From contig JAJFUV010000156.1 in NCBI GenBank assembly GCA_021372245.1, positions 1 through 64,000 of the forward strand: a stretch of 64,000 nucleotides of DNA, given 5' to 3'. How positions within the stretch are numbered: the stretch's first letter is position 1; the number at the start of each line of letters is the position of its first letter. Positions 40,644-51,210 of the stretch are shown piece by piece. This stretch comes from Terriglobales bacterium. Lineage in GTDB: Bacteria; Acidobacteriota; Terriglobia; Bryobacterales; Bryobacteraceae. The position numbers and the translations under genes are program-made. The notes below the pieces were generated by a model, which worked only from the letters and a program-made list of their open reading frames with translations, was not told the DNA's origin and ran no database searches.

Positions 40644-40955
40644 TTATTTTGCGGCTTCGATGTTCTCGATCGTGACCGTGTCGCCACTCATCGAGCCCGT
40701 GATCTTGACCTTCTTGCCATAGAAGGATGTGGCCTTGGACTTGTCAGTCAACTTGTAGACTTTCTTGTCCATGGCGACGAAAACAGGCGCCGCGCCACCC
40801 TTGATGCAGGATGTCACACAGTTAGTCGACGCCTGTGAGCCGTCCATGTGCTTGGCTCCACAGTGCGAGTCGGAAATGTACCCAGTGAATTGCGCGCCCA
40901 GCAGGGTCGCGGCAAAAAGCAGGCAGATAGAGACAACCAGAGTCAGGTTCTTCAT
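40644..40955 (-). CDS. Small secreted Cys/His protein (DUF5818-like)
   Basis: 103 residues with a Sec signal peptide (LTLVVSICLLFAATLLGA). GAGGGGAG sits about 3 bases before ATG 40955. The mature protein begins FTGYISDSHCGAKHM and has Cys32, Cys46 and Cys50 with His31 and His36, then a small beta-barrel-like part (KKVKITGSMSGDTVTI). The GYISDSxCGAKH pattern recurs in secreted acidobacterial proteins annotated as DUF5818. Metal or disulfide chemistry is a guess. It ends 2 bases from the convergent UroD-like gene. Confidence 0.75.
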   Translation of the reverse strand: MKNLTLVVSICLLFAATLLGAQFTGYISDSHCGAKHMDGSQASTNCVTSCIKGGAAPVFVAMDKKVYKLTDKSKATSFYGKKVKITGSMSGDTVTIENIEAAK

Positions 40956-40976
40956 GTACTCCCCTCTCTAACCGCG

Positions 40977-40982
40977 ATTGTA
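40977..40982 (-). promoter_or_regulatory. -10 box TACAAT of the small secreted protein gene
   Basis: TACAAT on the minus strand would start transcription near 40970, giving a leader of about 15 bases that carries a strong SD. No good -35 hexamer is visible. Confidence 0.4.
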
Positions 40983-41004
40983 CACCCGCCGTGGTTACGC
41001 GAAA

Positions 41005-42423
41005 TCAGACAGCACTCAGACCGGGGCGATTCAGGATGCCGGTGTTCATGACGCCGCCGCGGATGGTGAACACGCCCGGGAAGCGCGCTTCCCAAGGCTT
41101 GTTCGCCGCCGGGAAGTACTGGCGCGCGTTGGCCTCGATGGCGGCGACGCCGGGGATGTGCGCCGCAAGTCCCGCCGATTGGATCAGCGAAGCACCCGGG
41201 CAGGTCAGGTCCTGGACGCACAGGAACATCCTGTACTTCTGGGCCGCGGCGGCCATCAGCAGGGCCTGCGTCTGTCCCTTGCAGGCCTTGAGCGCCGCGC
41301 CCGTGTAGCCCATCTCGCGCGCCAGCATCAGGCTCCCCAGGTCTGTTAGCGATTCGTCGATCACCACCGGGCGTAGTTTCGACGCCTCATGCATTACGTT
41401 GGTACGGTGCGCCTTGAGGTCACGAGCGGTGGGCTGCTCGATGTACTGGATGCGGCCGAAGCCCGCCGGGGTCTTCTCTTTCACCTGCCGCAGAAAATCC
41501 AACAAGTAGCCGACATTCGGGCACTTCTCGTTAAAATCGAGCGAATAGAACCAGCGCGCGATGCGGCGCGAAGCCTGGACGGCGCTCGCTACTCGGTCCA
41601 CGCGCACAACTCGCTCGACGTCCCAGGCAAGGTCGTTGCCGTTGAGCTTGATCTTCAGGTGAGTGAGGCCGTCCGTGCGAATCCATTCGGGCAGCGTTTC
41701 CGGGAGCCCGTCGTTCAACCGGTGCCGGATGTCCGAATCCTCGATAGGGTCGAGCGCACCGATCAGGTGATACAACGGCATGGATGGCTTCGGCGCGCGC
41801 AGGGTATAGCGATTCAGGTATTCGCCCTTGAATTCCGGTGTCAGGTAGTGCGCCAGATCGTGCCTCATGAAGTCCGGGCCGTAAGTCAGGTAGCAGTTGC
41901 GGCCGTGCAGTTTCCCGTACGCGTCGTGGATCGCGGCGTCGAAGGCGCTGGCAACCACCAGTGTGGCTAGCTTCGGAATCGGATCGGCCAGCTTCCGTAC
42001 AGTGGAGATCTCGCTCGCGGCCTTCAGGTGCTCCGGTTCGAGAGCGACATTGATGTCCACCGGATGGCCGTATTCTTTGTATCCGCCGGTCAGCAGAGTG
42101 ATCCGCTCCGCGAGCGCCTTCATGGCTTCGAGCGTCCGCTCCGGCCCCACGGTCTTGGAAGGATAGGACCAGATGTTGCCGAGCGGCATGGACCCGAAGC
42201 CCTTGGCGGTTCGACCGGCGCGCGTACGCACCACGCAGTCGACGTTGAGCAGCGTGGACTTGTCCATCACAGCGCCGCCGAACTTGAGCGGCGTGCGGAA
42301 TGAATACTGCTCATAGCTGTGGCGTATCTCCGCTACGGCGATTTCGGGGCCGCGCGCGGCTGCTGTTACAACAAAAGGCGCGGCGATGGCCGCCAACGCT
42401 TCACGTCGGGTCAGTCTATTCAT
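41005..42423 (-). CDS. Tat-exported enolase-superfamily protein (mandelate racemase/MLE-like)
   Basis: 472 residues. The N-terminus LTRREALAAIAAPFVVTAA is a twin-arginine-type signal. The barrel keeps the superfamily's catalytic logic: LTHLKIKLNG gives the K-x-K bases near 256-258. SLDFNEKCP, YIEQPTARD and VVIDESL give three acidic metal ligands in successive strands. The enzyme should abstract a proton alpha to a carboxylate and thus dehydrate or epimerise an acid sugar. Export through Tat implies that folding and Mg loading occur in the cytoplasm and the reaction in the periplasm. The substrate cannot be told. No other gene is in the 49 bases upstream of its stop. Confidence 0.85.
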   Translation of the reverse strand: MNRLTRREALAAIAAPFVVTAAARGPEIAVAEIRHSYEQYSFRTPLKFGGAVMDKSTLLNVDCVVRTRAGRTAKGFGSMPLGNIWSYPSKTVGPERTLEAMKALAERITLLTGGYKEYGHPVDINVALEPEHLKAASEISTVRKLADPIPKLATLVVASAFDAAIHDAYGKLHGRNCYLTYGPDFMRHDLAHYLTPEFKGEYLNRYTLRAPKPSMPLYHLIGALDPIEDSDIRHRLNDGLPETLPEWIRTDGLTHLKIKLNGNDLAWDVERVVRVDRVASAVQASRRIARWFYSLDFNEKCPNVGYLLDFLRQVKEKTPAGFGRIQYIEQPTARDLKAHRTNVMHEASKLRPVVIDESLTDLGSLMLAREMGYTGAALKACKGQTQALLMAAAAQKYRMFLCVQDLTCPGASLIQSAGLAAHIPGVAAIEANARQYFPAANKPWEARFPGVFTIRGGVMNTGILNRPGLSAV

Positions 42424-42438
42424 GAGGTTGCCTGATAG

Positions 42439-43035
42439 TCAGTTTGCTTCACGGGCGGCCGGATTCATGCGATCCCGAAGCTTGATCAACAGGTACAGGA
42501 AGGCGAAGAGGCCTGCGGCGAAAGCGGCCAGTTCCCACATGTGAGCGCGCAGGAACTCAAGCGAATGCTCACCCACCTGGGCGCCCAGCCAAGCCATGCC
42601 GAAATACCTGGGGATGCGTGCCAGGAGAATGGTGACGCAAAATCCGAGGGGTTTGACCCCTAGCGCGCCGGCGCACAGCACGAAGACCTTGGTCGGTAGC
42701 GGGATCGGGACCAGGGCCGGGATGAAGACCGTCAGCAGGCCGTAGCGCTTGAACCAGCCGCGCAGCTTCATCGCCTTCTCGGAGGACGCCTTGCGTTCCA
42801 GGTACGCCTGACCACCCTTGCGGGCCGCGTAGAACAGCCCGATGTTGCCGATCAGGGAGCCGATTACGGCCAGGGTGGCGGCCAGGTATGCTCTGGGCGG
42901 ATCGAGCACCGACACGGACACCAGCAACACGTCCACGCCTTCGGGCAGGGGAATCCCCGCGGAGTCGATGGCGGATAGTACCACGACTCCCGCCGGCCCC
43001 CAGCCAAGCAACGTTTTGAAAACCTGCTGCAGCAA
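42439..43035 (-). CDS. DedA/YqaA-type membrane protein (VTT domain)
   Basis: 198 residues, start TTG 43035. Several transmembrane segments are visible. The family signature follows the first helix: VVVLSAIDSAGIPLPEGVDV, with the acidic residue and Pro pair typical of DedA-like proteins. A second conserved stretch is GLLTVFIPALVPIPLPTKVF. DedA-type proteins are linked to undecaprenyl-phosphate or phospholipid flipping and membrane homeostasis. A possible promoter (TTGCCA 43100-43095, TAGAAT 43075-43070, spacer 19) lies in the 66-base gap to ligA. The enolase-superfamily gene starts 16 bases downstream. Confidence 0.8.
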   Translation of the reverse strand: MLQQVFKTLLGWGPAGVVVLSAIDSAGIPLPEGVDVLLVSVSVLDPPRAYLAATLAVIGSLIGNIGLFYAARKGGQAYLERKASSEKAMKLRGWFKRYGLLTVFIPALVPIPLPTKVFVLCAGALGVKPLGFCVTILLARIPRYFGMAWLGAQVGEHSLEFLRAHMWELAAFAAGLFAFLYLLIKLRDRMNPAAREAN

Positions 43036-43101
43036 TTTCTACCGGCCGCGCATCAGCACGGACCGTACCATTCTAGCCGAGAATTGTTCTGATATGGCAA
43101 C

Positions 43102-45096
<1,995 letters not shown>

Positions 45097-45097
45097 C

Positions 45098-45104
45098 TAT
45101 TATA
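45098..45104. promoter_or_regulatory. Overlapping divergent -10 boxes of ligA and the DAGK-like gene
   Basis: The heptamer TATTATA reads TATTAT on the plus strand (45098-45103) and TATAAT on the minus strand (45104-45099). The two start codons are only 36 bases apart, so two normal promoters would not fit side by side. Confidence 0.5.
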
Positions 45105-45126
45105 AGAGGGAAGAGACGGAGCGCGT

Positions 45127-46050
45127 ATCGCCACATATTCGGAAGCGGTCCTCATATACAATCCGGTTGCTGGCAGGATTAAAGGCCGGCGCATCGAACG
45201 GCTGCATCGCGCCATACAAGTGTTGGAGCGGGGCGGGCAGCGCGTGCGCGTGGTGCCGACGGAAGGGCCCGGCACCGCGGGTGTCATCGCCCAGCGCGAG
45301 ATTCAGGCGGGAGCCAGCCTCATTTTGGTGGCGGGAGGCGACGGCACGCTCAACGAGACTCTGCCGGGCATCGCGGGGACGGCGGTGCCTCTCGCAGTGC
45401 TTCCCGCCGGCACGGCCAACGTCCTCGGCATCGAACTCGGTTTTGGAAACGACATGCTCCGCGCCGCGGAGCGACTTCCGCGGCTGGTCGAGCGCCGGAT
45501 CGCCCTCGGCGTACTCCATGCGAGCGGAGCGCCGGGGCCGCGCTACTTTCTGTCGATGGCCGGCGTCGGTGTTGACGCCGCCGTCGTCCACGACCTGAAC
45601 CTCGGCCTGAAGAAGAAGATGGGCAAGCTGGCTTACTTCGCCGGCGGTGTGCGACAGGCGGCGCGCCGGTTCGACCAGTTCGAAGCCTCATTCGAAGGCG
45701 GATGCCGGCGGGTCTCGTTTGCCCTGGCCAGCCGTGTGCGCAAATACGGTGGGAACTTCGAGATTGCCAAGCGCGTGACGCTACTCGACGACTACTTTGA
45801 GGCGGTACTGCTCGAAGGCGGCGGGATCTTCCGATATGTTCCGTATCTGGCGGGCATCTTTGTGGGATGCCTCGAAGGCTGCCGGGGCGCCACTTTTGCG
45901 AATGTAGCTGGCCTGGAGTTGACCGCGGAGCCGGGCGTCGAGGTCCACGTGCAAGTAGACGGAGAGTATGCGGGCCGGCTGCCGGCGCGGATAGAACTCG
46001 CTCCCGCCGCGTTGTCCCTGCTGATGCCGGCGGAGTATGGTGAACGGTAA
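45127..46050 (+). CDS. Diacylglycerol kinase-like lipid kinase (DAGKc/YegS type), non-canonical start
   Basis: 307 residues if translation begins at ATC 45127; only 277 from the first ordinary start (TTG 45220; GTG 45217 adds one). The conserved domain begins upstream of those codons: the frame reads ATYSEAVLIYNPVAGRIKG, the usual first strand of the DAGK catalytic domain. The only stop-free stretch runs back to a TAA at 45103. It contains no ATG, GTG or TTG before 45217, while GGAG lies 5 bases before the ATC. LVAGGDGTLNE is the nucleotide-binding GGDGT motif and LPAGTANVLG the second. It phosphorylates a lipid alcohol at the membrane by family analogy. A YdjM-type gene follows 6 bases later. 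Confidence 0.8.
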   Translation: MATYSEAVLIYNPVAGRIKGRRIERLHRAIQVLERGGQRVRVVPTEGPGTAGVIAQREIQAGASLILVAGGDGTLNETLPGIAGTAVPLAVLPAGTANVLGIELGFGNDMLRAAERLPRLVERRIALGVLHASGAPGPRYFLSMAGVGVDAAVVHDLNLGLKKKMGKLAYFAGGVRQAARRFDQFEASFEGGCRRVSFALASRVRKYGGNFEIAKRVTLLDDYFEAVLLEGGGIFRYVPYLAGIFVGCLEGCRGATFANVAGLELTAEPGVEVHVQVDGEYAGRLPARIELAPAALSLLMPAEYGER

Positions 46051-46056
46051 TTCCGA

Positions 46057-47040
46057 ATGGATCAACTGACCCACGTTCTGGTTGGAGTGATGTTGTCGCG
46101 GGCGGGACTGAACCGCACCGCGAGCGAAGTGCGCTGGATACTGCCCGTGGCGGCCCTGGTTCCGGATTTGGACGTGGTGGCGCTGAAGGCTGGCGCAATC
46201 ACCTACTTCCAGGTTCACCGTGGCCCGACGCACGCATTGGTGATGGCGCCCTTCATGGCCGCCCTCGCCGTCGCACTGGTTTGGCTCATCCTGCGCCGGA
46301 GGCTGCGCTGGGGACCGGCGTATCTTGCGGCGCTCATCGGGGTGGCCAGTCACCTGGCGCTGGATTGGACCAACATTTACGGCACGCGGTTCTTGCTGCC
46401 GTTTTCCGGGAAATGGATCGGACTCGGCATTCTCAATGTGGTGGATGCATGGATCTGGGTGGTGCTGCTGTTCGCTGTCGGCGCTCCCTTCCTGGCGCGG
46501 CTGGTGAGTTCGGAAATGGGCGCCCGGTCGAACGCGGCCCGCGGCTATGCCATCTTCGCATTGAGCTTCATCCTGGTTTACGCTTTCACTTGCTGGGTGC
46601 TGCATGGTCGAGCCGTGTCAGTAATTGAGTCGAGGATTTACGAAGGTGATGTGCCAGTGCGGGTGGCCGTCGTCCCGAGTGCGGTGAATCCGCTGCGCTG
46701 GACCGGCATTGTGGAAACCCGGAGCTTCTTCATGGTTCATCATGTGGATCTGCTCGACGAGTTCGATCCCACGGCCGGCAGGCTCTACTACAAGCCCGAG
46801 CCCAGCCCGGCGCTGGAAGCTGCCGCACGAATCCCTGAGTTCCAGGAGTTCATGGACTTCTCGCCGTTTCTACTGTGGCGCGTCTTCCCTGGACCCGTTG
46901 AAGGTGCGGAAACGAGAGTCGAGGCCATGGACCTGCGCTTCGGCACACCGGAAGCGCCGCGCTTCGTCATGTTCGCGCTGCTCGGCGCGAACCTCGCGCC
47001 CCTGCGCACGACGTTTTCCTACGATCGCCCAAAGGATTAA
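46057..47040 (+). CDS. YdjM-type membrane-bound metal-dependent hydrolase
   Basis: 327 residues. The N-terminus MDQLTHVLVGVMLSRAG with PDLDVV and FQVHRGPTHALV is the signature of the YdjM/LexA-regulated inner-membrane hydrolase family. His6, the Asp of PDLD and the His pair of HRGPTH would bind metal. Four or more transmembrane helices follow. The last 120 residues are a soluble tail of unknown role. It lies 6 bases after the lipid kinase gene and 8 bases before the aldehyde dehydrogenase gene, so the three form an operon. Substrate unknown. Confidence 0.8.
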   Translation: MDQLTHVLVGVMLSRAGLNRTASEVRWILPVAALVPDLDVVALKAGAITYFQVHRGPTHALVMAPFMAALAVALVWLILRRRLRWGPAYLAALIGVASHLALDWTNIYGTRFLLPFSGKWIGLGILNVVDAWIWVVLLFAVGAPFLARLVSSEMGARSNAARGYAIFALSFILVYAFTCWVLHGRAVSVIESRIYEGDVPVRVAVVPSAVNPLRWTGIVETRSFFMVHHVDLLDEFDPTAGRLYYKPEPSPALEAAARIPEFQEFMDFSPFLLWRVFPGPVEGAETRVEAMDLRFGTPEAPRFVMFALLGANLAPLRTTFSYDRPKD

Positions 47041-47048
47041 GTGCGAAT

Positions 47049-48476
47049 ATGGGTTGCATGGAATGCCCCATGTGCATCGGCGGGGACTGGGTTTCCACGC
47101 CAGACAGGCAGACAATCGAGTTGCCGTATGACGGCACACCGGTGGCTACGGTCTACCGCGCGTCCGCCAAAGAAGTGAATAACGCCGTGGCTGCGGCCGT
47201 CGCTGCCGCGCCCGTAATGCGCGAAATGAGCCGGGACGAGCGCGCGGCGATCCTCCGGCGCGCCTACGAGAAGATGCTGGCTACGCGCGAAGAGTTGGCG
47301 ATGGCCGTATCGAACGAATGCGGCAAGCCCATCCGCGAGGCGCGCGCGGAGGTGGACCGTGCCGCGCAGACCATCCTGTTTTCGGCCGAAGAGGCGCACC
47401 GGCTGCAGGGAGAGGTCGTGCCCATGGACGCCTCGCCGGGCGGCAAGGGCCGCTGGGGCATGACCGTGCGCGAACCGCTCGGCGTGATCGCGGCCATCAC
47501 ACCCTTCAACTTCCCGCTGAACCTTTCGACGCACAAGATCGGGCCGGCCATCGCCGCGGGAAACGCCATCGTGCACAAGCCCGCCTCGGCGACGCCGCTC
47601 AGTGCGTTGCTCATGGCGCGCATCTTCTCCGAGTGTGGACTGCCACCGGGGGCCTTGAACGTCGTCACGGGTCCTGGCGGCCTCGTCGGCGACACGCTGG
47701 TCATGCACCCGGACGTGGCCATGGTCACCTTCACGGGCAGTGTGGACGTGGGCGTGCGCATTCGCAATCTGGCGGGCATGAAGCGTGTGACGCTGGAGTT
47801 GGGCGGCAACGCGGCACTGATCCTGGAAGAGGACGCCGACCTGGATGCCGCCGTGCCGCGCTCGGTAGTCGGCGCCTATGCGCACTCGGGACAGGTCTGC
47901 ATTTCGATCCAGCGCATCTTCGTGCATCAGAAGATTCGCGACGAGTTTGTGAGTCGATTCGTGGAAGCGACGCGTAAGCTGCGGATCGGGCATCCCCACG
48001 ATCCGGAGACCGACATCAGCTCCTTGATCACGGTGGGCGAGGCCGAGCGCGTGGAAAGCTGGATCGAGGAGGCGCGCCAAGCCGGCGCCGTCGTGCTCAC
48101 CGGCGGCCTCCGAAAACGCGCCACCATAGAACCCACCATCCTGTCGGAAGCTCCAGCGGGGGTGCGCGCGTGCTGCCGCGAAGTGTTCGGACCCGTGGTA
48201 GTGGTGAACTCCTACGACACACTCGACCGAGCCATCGAGCGGGTGAACGATTCCGACTACGGCCTGCAAGCCGGCATCTACACGCGTGACATGGAGAAGG
48301 CCTTCCGCGCCGCGCGCCTCATTCGCACAGGCGGCGTCCACATCAACGAGGTTCCCACGTACCGCGTGGACCAGATGCCCTACGGCGGAGTCAAACTGAG
48401 CGGCATGGGCCGAGAAGGCCCCCGCTACGCGGTCGAGGAGATGACGGAACTGAAGCTGACCACCTGGAAAGCTTAG
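47049..48476 (+). CDS. Aldehyde dehydrogenase family protein
   Basis: 475 residues. The catalytic Cys is C284 (SGQVCIS), the general base E250 (TLELGGNA), with N154 in TPFNFP and K177 in HKPAS. VTFTGSVDVG is the NAD(P)-binding loop. The family oxidises aldehydes to acids. This branch resembles lactaldehyde, glycolaldehyde or non-phosphorylating glyceraldehyde-3-phosphate dehydrogenases. Lactaldehyde, the rhamnose and fucose breakdown product, would fit the rhamnosidases nearby, but that is inference. The N-terminus MGCMECPMCIGGDW carries three extra Cys. It is the third gene of the lipid-kinase operon. Confidence 0.92.
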   Translation: MGCMECPMCIGGDWVSTPDRQTIELPYDGTPVATVYRASAKEVNNAVAAAVAAAPVMREMSRDERAAILRRAYEKMLATREELAMAVSNECGKPIREARAEVDRAAQTILFSAEEAHRLQGEVVPMDASPGGKGRWGMTVREPLGVIAAITPFNFPLNLSTHKIGPAIAAGNAIVHKPASATPLSALLMARIFSECGLPPGALNVVTGPGGLVGDTLVMHPDVAMVTFTGSVDVGVRIRNLAGMKRVTLELGGNAALILEEDADLDAAVPRSVVGAYAHSGQVCISIQRIFVHQKIRDEFVSRFVEATRKLRIGHPHDPETDISSLITVGEAERVESWIEEARQAGAVVLTGGLRKRATIEPTILSEAPAGVRACCREVFGPVVVVNSYDTLDRAIERVNDSDYGLQAGIYTRDMEKAFRAARLIRTGGVHINEVPTYRVDQMPYGGVKLSGMGREGPRYAVEEMTELKLTTWKA

Positions 48477-48507
48477 GACCGCACAGCCGGCTGAGCCCTC
48501 TGACCGC

Positions 48508-48513
48508 TAGACT
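48508..48513 (+). promoter_or_regulatory. -10-like box TAGACT before rhamnosidase gene
   Basis: TAGACT ends 9 bases before ATG 48523 and no SD is visible, the same geometry as in the duplicated genes at 14518 and 16702. Confidence 0.3.
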
Positions 48514-48522
48514 GATCTATTG

Positions 48523-51210
48523 ATGATCCAATCTCATTCGGTGTGGGCTTTCGCTTCCGCGCTGATCCTCGCAGCCGGTGCGAGCGCCGCAAGTGGTTCA
48601 TTGCGTGTTTCGGGATTGCGTTCTGAGTATCGCACCGATCCCATCGGGATCGACGCGGCGCGTCCCCGGCTGAGCTGGGTGCTGGACTCGGCGCGGCGCG
48701 GCGACCGTCAGACGGCGTATCAAGTTTTGGTGGCGTCAAACGAGCGTTCGCTGGCGGCCGGTAAAGGCGACCTGTGGGACAGCGGTAAGGTTTCCCGCGC
48801 CGACAGCATTCAGGTGGAGTATGCCGGCAAGCCTCTCGTCTCGCATCAACGCTGCTGGTGGAAGGTGCGCGCGTGGGATTTGGACGGCAGGGTTTCCGCC
48901 TGGAGCGCGCCCGCCCGCTGGGCCATGGGGATGATGGCGTCGGCTGACTGGAAGGCGCACTGGATTTCACGCGCGGCCCCTAACGTACCAGACACGCCCG
49001 CCCCGTTGTTTCGCAAGGAGTTCAGGATCACCAAGCCCGTTCGCCGTGCGGTGGCTTACATTTCCGGCCTGGGCTTTCAGGAGACCCGCCTGAACGGAAG
49101 CCGTATCGGCGACCGTGCGCTCGAACCCGGCTGCACCGACTATCGCCAGCGCATCTTCTACTCCGCCGACGACGTGACTGCGCTGCTCCAGCCCGGTGTC
49201 AACGCCATCGCCGCCATGTTGGGCAACGGCATGTATAACGTGACCGGCGGGCGCTACGTGAAATTCAAGGCCAGCGTCGGCGCGCCGGCGTTGATCCTCC
49301 AGTTCCATATCGAGTACACCGATGGCACGGCGGACGAGATCGTGAGCGACGCGAGTTGGAAGACCGCCCCGGGTCCCGTGGTTTTCAACTGCATCTTCGG
49401 CGGGGAGGATTACGACGCGCGGCGGGAGGCGAAAGGGTGGGACCGGCCCGGATTCGACGATTCCCGATGGGAGTCCGCCGCTGTCGCCGCCGGCCCCGGA
49501 GGACGCCTGATTGCCGCGAGCGGACCTCCGGTGAAGGTGATGCGGACGTACGCTACCGTGCGTGTGACGCGTCCCAAGCCGGGCGTTTCGGTCTATGACC
49601 TTGGCCAAAACTTTTCCGGCTGGCCGCGCATCGCCGTCCGCGGGCCGGCAGGCGCGCAGGTGAAGCTTGTCTGCGGGGAAGTGCTTGACGGGGAGGGGTT
49701 GGTCACGCAGCGCAGTTCGGGCGGCCCTAACTGGTTCACTTACACCCTGGCGGGCGGCGCCGCAGAGACGTGGCATCCACGTTTTACTTACTACGGGTTT
49801 CGCTACGTGCAGGTGGAGGCGCCGGCAAGCGTGGCGGTGGTGCGCGTCGAAGGACAGTTCCTCCATGCGGCGGCCGAACGCGTAGGCTCGTTCTCGACGT
49901 CGAGCGCCGTGGTGAATGGTATTCACAAGCTCATCGACATGGCGGTCCTTAGCAACTTTCAGAGTGTGCTTACGGACTGCCCGCACCGCGAGAAATTAGG
50001 CTGGCTGGAAGTGGCTCACTTGATGGCGCCTTCCATCATGGCCAACTATGACGCCGCTTCGTTTTACGCCAAAATCGCAGACGACATGGGGCAGGCGCAG
50101 ACTGCTGACGGCCTGGTTCCTGACATCGCACCGGAGTACGTGGTCTTTCAGCGCGGTTTCCGCGATTCGCCGGAATGGGGCAGCGCCTTTATCATCGCGC
50201 CGTGGTTGGCCTACCAACGTTACGGGGACCGCCGTGTGCTCGAGCGCCACTATGATGGCATGGCGCGCTACGCCCGGTATCTGGGCGGCAAAGCGGAGCG
50301 GTACATCGTTTCACACGGCTTGGGCGACTGGTGCGACGTCGGTCCCGGCTCACCCGGCGTCTCACAGCAAACACCCGCGGGCGTCACTGGGACGGCTATC
50401 TACTACTGGGACCTGCGTATTCTTGCCGATGTTGCGCGGTTGCTGGGGCGGCGGGAGGACGCTGCGCGCTACGATGAACTGACCGCAGATGTCCGTGAGG
50501 CCTTCAACCGGCGCTTCTACCACAGTGCCCCCGCCGGTTACGCCAGCGGCAGCCAGACTTCCAATGCCATGCCGTTGGTGTTGGGGCTGGCTGAACCGGC
50601 GTGGCGCAGCCAGTTGGTCGAGAGCGTGGCCGCCGATGTGCGCGGACGCGGTTATTCGGTTTCGAGCGGCGACGTCGGCCACCGCTTCATGCTGCGCGCA
50701 TTAGCCGAAAACGGGCGTTCCGACGTGATCTACCGGATGGTGTCCAAGACCGGCACGCCGGGCTACGGCTATCAGATCGAGCACGGGGCCACTTCGCTCA
50801 CCGAGGCTTGGGACGCCAATCCGAAACTCTCGCAGAACCACTGTATGCTCGGCCACGCTGAAGAGTGGTTCTATGAGTTCCTGGGAGGCATTGCTCCGGC
50901 GCCAGATGCCGCGGGCTTCGACAAGATCGTCTTTCAACCGCAGCCGGTGGAGGGCATCGACTGGGTTGAGACCACCTACCGTTCGATTCGTGGTGAGACG
51001 GCCTGCCGCTGGAGGCGGGAAGGGAACCAGATACGCATCGAAGTACACGTGCCAGTGAACACCACGGCGCGTATCTGCGTCCCCGCGGAAACACGGGAAC
51101 AGGTGACGGACGATGGGGCGCGGTTCTTACTGGCCGAGCCGGGACGGATGGTGTACGAGGCGGGCTCCGGAACCTATCACTTCCGTACACGCCAAGTTCA
51201 CTTCAAGTAA
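48523..51210 (+). CDS. GH78 alpha-L-rhamnosidase
   Basis: 895 residues from ATG 48523, with a Sec signal (VWAFASALILAAGASAAS). The order of domains is typical: an N-terminal fibronectin-like module (ARPRLSWVLDSARRGDRQTA), a Bac_rhamnosid_N beta-sandwich, the (alpha/alpha)6 barrel and a C-terminal beta-sandwich. The catalytic segment DCPHREKLGWLE lies at about 485-496. The general-acid Glu (490) is kept. The third acidic residue of the characterised enzymes is replaced at its exact position by Val497, next to Glu496, as in the HREKLGWLE subgroup. It removes alpha-L-rhamnose from plant polysaccharides or glycosides outside the cell. Its 3' end overlaps the convergent flgL by 13 bases. Confidence 0.93.
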   Translation: MIQSHSVWAFASALILAAGASAASGSLRVSGLRSEYRTDPIGIDAARPRLSWVLDSARRGDRQTAYQVLVASNERSLAAGKGDLWDSGKVSRADSIQVEYAGKPLVSHQRCWWKVRAWDLDGRVSAWSAPARWAMGMMASADWKAHWISRAAPNVPDTPAPLFRKEFRITKPVRRAVAYISGLGFQETRLNGSRIGDRALEPGCTDYRQRIFYSADDVTALLQPGVNAIAAMLGNGMYNVTGGRYVKFKASVGAPALILQFHIEYTDGTADEIVSDASWKTAPGPVVFNCIFGGEDYDARREAKGWDRPGFDDSRWESAAVAAGPGGRLIAASGPPVKVMRTYATVRVTRPKPGVSVYDLGQNFSGWPRIAVRGPAGAQVKLVCGEVLDGEGLVTQRSSGGPNWFTYTLAGGAAETWHPRFTYYGFRYVQVEAPASVAVVRVEGQFLHAAAERVGSFSTSSAVVNGIHKLIDMAVLSNFQSVLTDCPHREKLGWLEVAHLMAPSIMANYDAASFYAKIADDMGQAQTADGLVPDIAPEYVVFQRGFRDSPEWGSAFIIAPWLAYQRYGDRRVLERHYDGMARYARYLGGKAERYIVSHGLGDWCDVGPGSPGVSQQTPAGVTGTAIYYWDLRILADVARLLGRREDAARYDELTADVREAFNRRFYHSAPAGYASGSQTSNAMPLVLGLAEPAWRSQLVESVAADVRGRGYSVSSGDVGHRFMLRALAENGRSDVIYRMVSKTGTPGYGYQIEHGATSLTEAWDANPKLSQNHCMLGHAEEWFYEFLGGIAPAPDAAGFDKIVFQPQPVEGIDWVETTYRSIRGETACRWRREGNQIRIEVHVPVNTTARICVPAETREQVTDDGARFLLAEPGRMVYEAGSGTYHFRTRQVHFK

